A stretch of 30,028 nucleotides of DNA from Symbiodinium natans (taxonomy: Eukaryota > Sar > Dinophyceae > Suessiales > Symbiodiniaceae), in the NCBI GenBank assembly GCA_905221605.1, contig CAJNDS010002690.1, positions 948,863-978,890 of the forward strand, read 5' to 3'. The notes beneath the pieces were generated by a model. It made no database searches. It saw only the letters and a list, made by a program, of their open reading frames with translations, and was not told the DNA's origin. A program made the translations under genes and the position numbers. Within the stretch, counting starts at the first letter, position 1; each line of letters begins with the position of its first letter. Below, in pieces: positions 1 through 8,800 of the stretch.

Positions 1-56
1 CAATATATCGATCAATCGACAGTATGGATCCATTGTGCTTGTATCGATCGCTGCAG

Positions 57-1503
57 GTATGACAGTCTGCTATCCGATGGCAAGACGCAACAGGTTTCAA
101 ATCAGCTGGAGGAAAGCAAACGGTATTTGGAGGCATGCATGTGACGTGTGCATATCTCGATCTGCATATCTGGGCTGCATTATAAAGTTTAAAGCCGCCC
201 GTTTAAAGCCTAGTCATGAGCACGTTATATATAGGCTATAAACCCCACGTGTGCATGACGGAGCGCATGGCAGGCCCTAGAAGACTCTGTCGAGAACGCG
301 GCAGCTGTGGTCAGATCCCAGAAAGCCCGCCGTGGTCCCAGCATGCATGCTCGTTTGCATGGTTCCTATATATAACCCTACCTGGACCCCCAAGTAAAAA
401 GAAAGCCCAAAACCCTTAAAGAGGCTATCATTTACATATGTTGGGCTTGGCTATGAACCCTATATATCAACCCCAAACCCTATAAACCCTACAAACCCAA
501 AAGGGTTGCTAGAGGGATATATATAGTGTGTACATGTGCAGGCCTAGGTTTGGGCTATTATAATTCCTTTAGCTCAGGTGAGAAGCGAAAGCAAAAGGAA
601 AAGGAAAAGGAAACTGCCACGGCCGAGCCGGCGGACAAGCAGCCAGACTGGACGAACGAAGCATGGGAAGAGTATCTGAAAACCTGATCGAGCCGCGCGA
701 ATGATTTTACAATCATGGGTTATATGCATGCGTGCACAGACACAAGCACTGCAGGCAATTCTGAAACGCACCTAACCCCAGAAAGCTAGTCCGTGCAAAC
801 CCTACAACAATTCTATGAGGCGCGGGGTTTTGTGGGGTTTGACTAATAGGGTTTAGGGTTTAGGGTTTAGGGTTTAGGGTTTATGGGCATGCGTATTGTA
901 GCACTTAATTTATACCAAAGAGACGACCACAGCTCATGGCTGAGGCCGGCAGTGCACATGTGTCTTAGGGCATGCGTGCAGAGATTGGGCCCGATGCAGC
1001 ACCTATAGCTGCGCCGGAAGCGTGGCATGAATCATTTCACCTCTGGTAGACCATGTGCGTCCATGGCCCACGGGTGCGATTGTGCCAAGCGGAAAATTTC
1101 TCAGGCCGTACATGCGTGGCACGCACGCATGCAGCATATATGTTCATCCGCGTGCGCAGGTGCAGCAGATTCTGGCCAGCAGGGTGCCGTCACTAAGCTC
1201 GTGCAGAGCTTCCTGGACATGCTCCTGAAGGGGGAGGCCTTATAATATATATGGACACACACGCAAGTGCAAATTAACATGTGTATATATATATATGCTA
1301 GGGTTTAATATAGGGTTTAGGGTTTAGGGTTTAGGGTTTTAGGGTTTTAGGGTTTTAGGGTTTTAGGGTTTTAGGGTTTTAGGGTTTTAGGGTTTTAGGG
1401 TATAGGGTTTGAGGATTATAGGGTTTAGGGTTTATCGCTGCAGGCATCTATGACGCGGCTGGCAAAGACCTTGGCGGCCATCAAAGAGCTTCCCCATTAT
1501 TTG
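57..1503 (+). CDS. N-terminal exon block of the transposase-like gene
   Basis: Small islands open in one frame lie behind AG acceptors: from 57 ([20 protein letters not shown]), from about 281 ([20 protein letters not shown]), from 578 ([20 protein letters not shown], a charged Lys/Glu stretch), 982-~1045 ([20 protein letters not shown]), 1160-1236 ([20 protein letters not shown]) and 1444-1503 ([20 protein letters not shown]). The last two join in phase 0 across a GC-AG intron at 1237-1443. The junctions among the first four are ambiguous. No domain is recognised in this part. The low-complexity charged segment suggests a disordered N-terminal region. Confidence 0.5.
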
Positions 1504-2763
1504 GTTCCGTGCTCTATCTGATATTTATTCCCATGCGTGCGCTGTGCCGTGTGAGTCCATGCAAGTACGCGAGCTTGTGTATACATGCGGGTGCCTGTGG
1601 CGGGCCCTGGCAAGGAATGATATTCTGAGATTAGCCGACCGATTCGAAACCAAGCAGGGCTGGGGCTTGGAGCGAGAGTTCGCTGCGTGGAGTTTGACAT
1701 TAAGCTGGCGGTCTTGCCTGCCCGAGCCGTACGAGTTGCCTGATCGCATGTCATGCTGGTCACGCACCCACTTGCAAGTCAGATTGGCCAGTTTTCGTAA
1801 TATCGAACTTGCAAGCTTAAAGGCTGCAGGTGCCGCGAGCAGGGCACTCAGAATACATTGCAGCTAACAACCCGCCATGCCACTATTTTTTTTCGTCAGG
1901 TGCCCTTGCCTCCTGGGTCTAGACAGAAGACTGTGCGGATCGGCGTCCTGTTGCCGCATGAGATCTTTGCGCAGCTGTACACGTACGGCAACCATGAACT
2001 TTTCCACAGCCTCTTGAGCGGCACCCCTGACGTGTCTTGCATGTATTAGAATTTGACCATTGAATGGGTTTTTGCCGGGTTCTGCCGGGTTTTGCCGGGT
2101 TTTGTTTTTACCTCGTTTTTGTTATCTGGAGGGGAGGCCGGGGGGTGGAGGGGCTGGAGGGGCTGGAGGGGCTGGAGGGGCTGGAGGGGCTGGAGGGGCT
2201 GGAGGGCTAAGGGCTGGAAGGGAGGGCTGGAGGGGTGCAGACCTCTAGGGCGCTTTGGCTGGAATCGGGGTGCAAAATCGAGCAAATTCACGGGCTGGAG
2301 GGGGCTGCAGGGCTTGGGGGCTAGAGGGGGCAGGGGCTGGAGGGCTGGAGGGGGGGCTTGGGCTGGAGAGGCTGGAGGGACTTGGAGCTTCCCGGTTTGG
2401 ACCTCCCAAACCGGGTGCAGGCTGAAAGGGGCTGCAGCTTGAATCCTTTTGGTTCCTTGCATTGCGATTGTGAACTGCAGGATTATTGTACGAGCTACTC
2501 GTAATGAATCACATACCATTACTATTTATCCTGGCCTTGAGGGTTTAGGGTTTATAAGGTTTAGGGTTTATAAGGTTTAGGGTTTAGGGTTTAGGGTATA
2601 CCATATATGGTATATGTATATATATATATATATATTATCTATATCTATAGGAGCTGAGACGCTTCTGGGCGAACAATGGCGATCTATCGGACCAAGTCAA
2701 AGAAGCGTTCGGTTCGGACGTATCTCAACTGCAAATATATCTATATATATATATATATTTCTT

Positions 2764-2800
<37 letters not shown>

Positions 2801-5272
2801 CTTAGAAAACATATATTGCACGCATGCTGCTGAGAAGGTACTTTTGGCAAACACGATCCCCTGGCGCCTCTACGGGGACGGCGCTGAAGTTTTCGGTGCC
2901 ATGCTCATGCAGCCATGCATGCGTGCATGATCTAGATTGCATCGATGGATTAATTTGACACGTGCAGGCAGCTCCAACTTCGAACTCCTAAGCCTCGTTT
3001 CGGTGGTGCCAGGGCGCACCAACACGTTGGACACACGAATTCCGCTTCTGCACTTAAATTATATATATATATATATGCATTCATGCATGCATGCATCATG
3101 TGATTGAGGCTTCCGTTTTTGTACATGCATGCATTCCAAGGATAGCAATTCGAAGCACCACCACCTCCGGCGAGGACAGTCCGGTACAATCGATCATGCG
3201 CATGCATGTATATGCAGCCTATGCAGCTATATATATATATAGTGCGTTATATTTTCGCCTTGCAGGACTGCCGCAAATTACTTTTGGAGATTATCGCATG
3301 GTCATTTCGATGTTTAGGCGCCGTGCGGTGCAATGACATGCATGTACGATTTTATATCCATGCAGTCGAATGCACATGCACTCATGTGTACCGAAGCACG
3401 CTTGCTGAGGAGATGGCCGCTGGCCTCAGACAGATCCTTTCGGATCTCCGTGGCCCAAAGGTTCTGTCAGGTCGTTAAATGCTGGCAAGAAGCTCGCCGG
3501 ACCCTGGCGTGCGGTGTTCGGTGGATTACAGGGCGACCAGGACTTCCTACACAAGATTCTGAACTTCAAAAGAATCTCCGCGCGTATATGTGTGTGCATG
3601 CATGCTACTAGTGATTGAAACCCTACAAACCCTAAACCCTAAACCTTATAAACCCTAAACCCTGTAAACCGTAAACTATAAACCCTCAACCCTAAACCCT
3701 ATACCTTAAACCCTAAACCCTAAACCCTATAAACCCTATAAACCCTATAAACCCTATAAACCCTATAAACCCTATATATAGTAAGATATACGCATGCATG
3801 CTGCTGAGGATCATGGCACTCCAAGCGTGTCGAATGCTGCCACTACTGTGAGGCGCATGCATGAATACAGACGGAGCGGCCAATTGTTATATATATATAT
3901 ATAGAGAATTTTAAATTTGTCGATTTCAATCTGCACGCATGCAGGCCACCCAGATCCTGAAACCAGGCGGCGACGCTCGCATGCTGTACACAGAGTACGG
4001 TCCAGATGCAGCGCACAGAGAGACGCGCCTTGCCACGTAGAAGTGCGCGGCTGACAAGTTCATGCGTGCGTGGGTGCATTCCCCTTGACACGTGCCAATG
4101 CCCTAGGGTGCTGCAGACCAGAGAAGACTGGGTGGCCGTGCATGGGCAGAATGTCATCACTGGCATGGTTGGCTTCTCACCTCGGAGTTTTCTGTCCAAA
4201 GTTCATTAATACTTTATCCGAGCTCTTTCCATGTTTGTCTGTTTTCTGTAGTCGACTAGCATGCATGTGCATCTTATGAGCCGAGCGCTGAAACAGGAAT
4301 TTTCCCAGACATCCTGCATGTGCTGGATCTGCAGATCAGCCCAGACTGCATTACAAGCGCTCTCTTGGACTTCTCGGACAAGGGGGTTTTGGATGGCAGA
4401 TCAAGGGACGCCCGCCTGGATGTCATCGCCCAGAAGTACTTCACTTGGTGTGCCTCCGAAGGATCATTGGCTGTTCGTACTGCCTAGCATGCGAGCGCAA
4501 TCCAGTCGATTTCACACGCATGCATGCATGCAAATGTGCAGGAGTCACTGTCAAAGCGAGCCCCAAGCTGTTCCTTATCAAAACGATGCTGGCAGATGGA
4601 CCTGGGACCTACCCAAGGGTGTCCCAGAAGTTCTTGAAAGGTGCTGCTTCGAGATTCGTGATTTACTTTTTGATGGAGTTCTCTCGCGAGATGCACCGGA
4701 AGACTGGTGACCGCCTCGATGCCTGCCGAGCCAATCTCTTTTCCGCTTTGGCCTCGCTGCTGACATTGTTTGCTGAGCATGGGAAGCCTGCCTGAAAAAG
4801 CATGCATGCATGCATGCAAAACACGTTCTGCAGCACACATATACAATACCTGGTTTCGGATTTGGGCTGTAGGGTTTTTGGCTGTATGGGGTATAATGCT
4901 TCCTAGCCTCCACTGTGTGACATGCCCATGCAATAAGATCTATAGGCGCTACTTCAATGTCGATGCCTGCAGCGACGACCATCCGGAACTTCTCGCACAG
5001 CATGCGTACTTGTCCTATCGGTTCCACTACAACCAGATGGTCCAGTGGGCACTGAGCCAGAACCTCCTCAGATACCAGCTCAGACCAAAAATTCACATAC
5101 TGGAACATGTGCAGCCCGCCTTGCGATGAAGATCATCCGTGCATGCATGCTTGATAATATATATATATATATATATATACTATATATATGTATAAGTATA
5201 TATATATATATATGTATGTATTTATAGATATATACGTGCATATAAATATAAATATAAATATACATATAAATA

Positions 5273-5313
<41 letters not shown>

Positions 5314-5679
5314 TATATATATATATATTGTTGAAAAAGTAGCAGATCGATTTATATAGGCTCACACACATGCGTGTCCTATTTGTTTTCTTCTTTCACT
5401 ATAAGGATCCTGGACTTTATCCCGGACATTGGCAACCCAAGATACTACAGCTGCTTCCTGGACGAGGATCTGATAGCCAAAATGAAGTACCTAGCCTGCA
5501 ATTGAGTGGCCTGGATACATGCATACATACGTGCGTGCAGCCCTGTCCATCCACCCACATGTGCAAGGAAGATCGTTGAACACACTCACCCGAAGACAAT
5601 GAGTGTGCGAGCTCTGGAGCATTATGCTGTCATGGCGGCTATGCGATGGACAGGAGGCTTCTCCAACCCGCGCGCGTGA
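57..5679 (+). CDS. Intron-rich gene for a TNP2/CACTA-transposase-like protein (5' end outside window)
   Basis: I joined + strand exons by eye using AG acceptors and GT or GC donors. Better-defined exons are 1160-1236, 1444-1503, 1900-2031, 2651-2730, 2837-2895, 2968-~3049, 3266-3317, 3410-~3568, 3945-4036, 4122-4200, 4281-4476, 4542-4785, 4946-5122, 5406-5486 and 5568-5679 (TGA). Most junctions from 1160 onward keep phase; the 2968/3266 junction and the exons around 1504-1900 are unresolved. Ordered motifs are [73 protein letters not shown] and [12 protein letters not shown]. From memory this order fits a large family of unnamed dinoflagellate proteins. The PDxxH-LDL and PKxHxxxH pieces resemble the D-MH and DUF4218-like parts of TNP2/CACTA or Plavaka transposases. 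The function, and whether it is a domesticated transposase, are inference. No start codon is visible, so the N terminus is probably upstream of the window. Confidence 0.65.
1237..1443 (+). repeat. GC-AG intron filled with TTTAGGG and TTTTAGGG repeats
   Basis: The intron joins two phase-0 exons. After a GC donor and a short TA-rich stretch, positions 1300-1433 are TTTAGGG copies followed by about eight copies of an 8-base TTTTAGGG variant, then degenerate copies, and the intron closes with a CTGCAG acceptor. The variant copies sit together in one block, which points to local slippage or unequal exchange within the array. Confidence 0.7.
1900..3317 (+). CDS. Middle exon block with the [11 protein letters not shown] motif
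   Basis: Exon 1900-2031 starts [20 protein letters not shown] and ends at a GT donor (2032) in phase 0. It joins exon 2651-2730 ([20 protein letters not shown]). A GC donor at 2731 and an acceptor ending at 2836 lead in phase 2 to exon 2837-2895 ([16 protein letters not shown]). A GT donor at 2896 leads in phase 1 to exon 2968 onward ([20 protein letters not shown]). Exon 3266-3317 gives [17 protein letters not shown]. The Asp of GDGA could be the first acidic residue of a DDE-type core, but this is inference. The region at about 1560-1860 is coding-like in more than one frame, and I could not settle an exon there. Confidence 0.6.
2032..2650 (+). repeat. Intron with GGGGCTGGAG minisatellite, TTTAGGG repeats and (TA)n
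   Basis: The intron starts at a GT donor (2032). It has three copies of a TTGCCGGGTTCTG-like unit near 2070-2105, then about seven perfect copies of GGGGCTGGAG at 2149-2215 and decayed copies to about 2370. TTTAGGG-type repeats lie at 2538-2599 and (TA)n at 2611-2634, followed by the CTATAG acceptor. Long reading frames on both strands here, rich in Gly-Trp-Arg or Pro-Leu-Gln, are products of the 10-bp repeat. Confidence 0.65.
3410..4476 (+). CDS. Exon block with the [14 protein letters not shown] and [10 protein letters not shown] motifs
   Basis: A GC donor at 3318 and an acceptor ending at 3409 join in phase 1, giving LG followed by [17 protein letters not shown] and [20 protein letters not shown]. 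The next intron (to 3944) holds CCCTAAA and CCCTATAAA repeats. Exon 3945-4036 ([20 protein letters not shown]) joins through a GT donor in phase 2 to exon 4122-4200 ([20 protein letters not shown]). That joins in phase 0 to exon 4281-4476 ([20 protein letters not shown]). The PDILHVLDL signature is the most transposase-like part, comparable to the conserved D-MH segment of TNP2-type proteins. The Cys-rich segment that I expect between GDQDFL and the next block in relatives is not visible, so a small exon may be missing between 3568 and 3944. Confidence 0.65.
3618..3780 (+). repeat. Intronic CCCTAAA / CCCTATAAA array
   Basis: This lies in the intron between the exons ending at about 3568 and starting at 3945. 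It holds CCCTAAA copies in the opposite orientation to the 1300-1433 array, and it ends in a block of about six CCCTATAAA 9-base variants. Confidence 0.85.
4542..5679 (+). CDS. C-terminal exon block with the RPKIHILEH and [12 protein letters not shown] motifs
   Basis: Four exons join cleanly. 4542-4785 carries [20 protein letters not shown]. It joins by GC donor 4786 and acceptor 4945 in phase 2 to 4946-5122, which carries [11 protein letters not shown] and [13 protein letters not shown] donor at 5123 and acceptor 5405 join in phase 2 to 5406-5486, which carries [23 protein letters not shown] donor at 5487 and acceptor 5567 lead to the last exon, 5568-5679, which carries [20 protein letters not shown] and ends TGA. 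The donor at 5123 could instead lie a few bases earlier, at another GC. Three of the four 3' splice sites here are AG followed by G, as in other dinoflagellate genes. This is the best-supported part of the gene. Confidence 0.75.
5123..5405 (+). repeat. Intron with long (TA)n microsatellite
   Basis: From 5155 to about 5330 the sequence is nearly pure TA, with CATA/AAATA interruptions, preceded by a GCATGCATGC run. It is bounded by a GC donor at 5123 and an AG acceptor at 5404-5405 in phase 2. Reading frames made of alternating Tyr and Ile on either strand are artefacts. Confidence 0.7.
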
Positions 5680-5896
5680 AAAATGAAGATGGCCGCACTC
5701 ACATGCATGCATGCCCTATATAAACCGGAACCCTCAACCGCATAGTATTTGAAGTTTCCCGCTTCGCACGCATATATAAGTTAATTGAGCATGCGTGTTT
5801 TCCCCGTTTTGTAAACGTGTTGTATAGCTAAAGAAGAACCTAAACGAACTATACGGTCGACCTACATAAAGGCCGACCTATACGTACACCCGGCCT
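5680..5896. other. Spacer between the transposase-like gene and the retroelement
   Basis: This spacer is about 200 bases with no coding evidence. It contains a GCATGCATGC run near 5703 and a short imperfect direct repeat (GTCGACCTACATAAAG and GCCGACCTATACGTA) at about 5858-5887. It shows no resemblance, by eye, to the sequence after the retroelement ORF, so I see no 5' LTR. The polyprotein frame is already open from 5870, just after an in-frame TAA at 5867-5869. Confidence 0.5.
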
Positions 5897-8800
5897 GTGC
5901 TGGTAGCTGAAATGTTACAAGCAGAATTCGAACTGCTATTGCATAGCGCTGGTGAACAAGAGGTGAAGCAGGACTCGGACGCCAAGAAAAGGGCCAGGTT
6001 AAACAAGGCCCAAAAGGGAACTGGTGACGAGACGGAGGAGGGTGACAAAGGCAAAGGAAAAGGAAAAAGGTACAGCGGAGATGGTGAACGTCCTTTCTGT
6101 TGGATATATGGGAAGACAGAAGCAGGCTGCAAGTTCGGATCACGGTGCAAATTTCGCCATGACAAGGACTCCCTGGAGCGTGGAAGATGTTTTGAATGTG
6201 GGGCCATTGGCCATTTACAGCCGCAGTGTCCATACAAAGATGGTGTAAGTTCCAATGCGGACTTAAATCCTGAAAGGAATAGATCTAAAGGGAATTCTCC
6301 CAAAGGGGGAAAGGGCGGCAAAGGTGCAAAATGGGGAAATGCCAAAAAGGCAGAAGTGGCTGAAGTGGGAGATGAGATGGCTAATGCGGGATTGGATAAA
6401 GGTTCTGCAAGTCCCTCATCACCATCAACAACCAATCAGGTTCTTGCTGAAGCGTTGGAAGTGCTGAAATCTATGAAGCTGTCATCAGCGCAGTCAGCAT
6501 CAAGCGGAGAGCCCAGCGTTCGAATGTTATGTGACTCTGGATTGTTTCAGCAGGACGGGAGAGTGGCGTTGGTGGATACAGCTGCTACGCATCTTGCGCG
6601 GACGCTTTTTCCATGGGAATGTTTACCCGACACTACTGTTATGGTGCAAAGCGCGCTTGGTGGTGTGACAATGAGGATTACAGAGAAAGGGACGTTGATT
6701 AGGGAAGACAATGGGCCCCTGATTATCCCTCTCTGGTTGATCTTGGAGTTTGGGGCGAACCTCACCGTGATCAATGGGATGTGTCACGTGAGTGCAAAAT
6801 CTTCGCTGGACCAACTCTTATGGTTTGAACATGGCTGTTTGGTTATGGATTACAAAACAGCTGAGAAAATGGTTTTGCATGCTGAAAGGCAGCGTGCGTC
6901 GTTGTCCCATTCTCAATGGAGGAATGGAAGGGCGGACTGTGGAGTCGGTTCGTCTGATGCCACGTTGTTGCCGAAGCAGGGAGAAGGCCGAGGAGTATGC
7001 GTTCTACATGTGGCCAGGGTTTCTGACACCAATGAGTGTTCGGGAATGGGCATGTTGGACTCGGGAGCATCACATCCTCTCAGATCACTTCGTCCTGGTG
7101 AACAGCTTCCGCAGCAAAAGGTGTTGGTGTCTTTAGCTGTTGGATCTCGGGAGATGTGTATTACCCCAGGTGGGACCCTGGTAACTCCTGAAATGGTAGA
7201 TCCACTAGTGCCAATTGGCAAAGCGAGCGCCTTGGTTGGTCTCAGAGTTCAGTGGCGTGGTGGCAAGTGCACAGCCTCACATCCTGTTCTGGGAGAACTT
7301 CGCGTTCGTGATCTGAATGGGTGCCCTTGTTTGGAAAAGGAGGTGGCGCTTCAGATCATTGATGAAATGGATTGGTGTTCACCAAAGCAAGCATTGAAGG
7401 TGGCACGTATGGTTCAAGGGTGTCCGAATACGGACAACGAGGTGGCTGTAAAAGCGTCGTTGCAAAGCGCAGCGCGGACAGCGTCAGCGAATGAGGAGGA
7501 GTTCGTCCAGGCATGCTGGCGGTTTCTTCGGTGGTATTATGGGGATATACCAGAAAATATGCTGATGGAGCTGTTGCCACGTGGAGATATTGCGGCGTTG
7601 CCTTTCAACCGTCATAAAAGGAGACGGCTGGCACGAGCAAAAAGGGTGGTGGTACACCTATTTTCGGGAAAACAAAAATGGCATTTTCCCAGTCGGGATG
7701 TGGAGGTACTGGAGCTGGATTTGAAGAAAGGCGGTGACCTACATAATTCGAGCGTCTGGAAGTATCTTCTGCATCTGGCGGCTGAAGGAAAGGTGGTTGC
7801 TGTGGTTGGAGGACCTCCATGCAGGACAGTGTCAAGGTTGAGAGGTGAAGACGGTGGTCCACCTGTATTACGCCGACGCTGTGGGCCTGAACGGTTGGGG
7901 TTAAAGAGTCTTCCTTGGCCACATCAAGAATTAGCTCAAAAGGATGGTGTTTTACTTCTGAAGATGCTTTTCCTATATGACGTGGCGGTGCATTCAAGGT
8001 GTGGAACTGCTGAAGTCATCAATGGGAGTTCTGTCTTCTTTGGTATGGAAAGCCCTGGGGACCCTGAACTCATAGGGAAGGATTTTTCTCAGAACGGCAA
8101 AACGGTCTTGAGTGCTGAGGATCTGGTGGATGGTTCTCAGGAAGGGCTCTCAAGTCCTACCTTCTGGAGTTGGCCAGAGGTGAAAAGCTTTTGTGAGCGT
8201 TATGGAATGTACGCTGCACATTTTGATCAGGGAGCATTGGGACATGCTCTGGTGAAACCTACGACTTTCCTGGTGTCTGATATGGAACTGTGGGAATCGT
8301 TGGAACAGGTTCGCGTGGTTGTTCCGTGGTCGGCAACATTCGCTTCTACCCTGGAAGAACGTATTGGACAGTCCTCCATATGGGCGCGATGGGCGTTTGG
8401 ATTGGTTAAAAGAATACGTCACAGGTTGGCACAATGGTTGCATGAGAGCGATGCTGAACGGGAAGCTATGGTGTTAAAAGAGGAAGAACGAGAAGGGACG
8501 CTACGGAGGCTGACAACGGAGGAGCGAGCTTTCCGTGACCATTGCCTAAGGGGGCATATTCCTTTCAGACGTGATTGTCAAATTTGTGTGTCTGCCGCTG
8601 GAAAAGAGCGTCGCCATTTGAGGCGGAAACATGGGGATGCTTACACTTTATCACTGGACTTAGCAGGTCCATACAAGTGTTCAAAGGATGCTCACCAGCA
8701 GAAGCCACGACACGCTGTTATTGGTGTGTATCAATTTCCAATGTTGGATCCCAATGTGGGTCACCCTCTTGAAAAGGAGGAAGATGCGGATGAGGTGGAA

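Noticed and set aside
2046-2519. 157-codon minus-strand frame rich in Pro-Leu-Gln and the facing Gly-Trp-Arg frames
   Set aside because: They are translations of the GGGGCTGGAG minisatellite inside an intron of the + strand gene.
2614-2930. Open frames through the (TA)n tracts at 2614-2930
   Set aside because: They are Tyr-Ile repeats from TA microsatellites. The real coding parts here are in other frames (2651-2730 and 2837-2895).
3461-3489. A 29-bp GT-AG intron between two open stretches
   Set aside because: Too short. A different frame starting at 3410 reads straight through with the WPQTDPFG and AGPWRAVF motifs, so no intron is needed.
4484-5108. Minus-strand frames of 149 and 176 codons
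   Set aside because: They overlap exons whose + strand reading joins in phase and carries conserved-looking motifs, and they cross GCATGC repeats.
5862-6435. Minus-strand frames of 123 and 185 codons over the start of the retroelement
   Set aside because: They are antisense to the Gag zinc-finger region, have no domain, and reflect codon bias of the + strand frame. The same applies to the other minus-strand frames between 6.5 and 13.2 kb.
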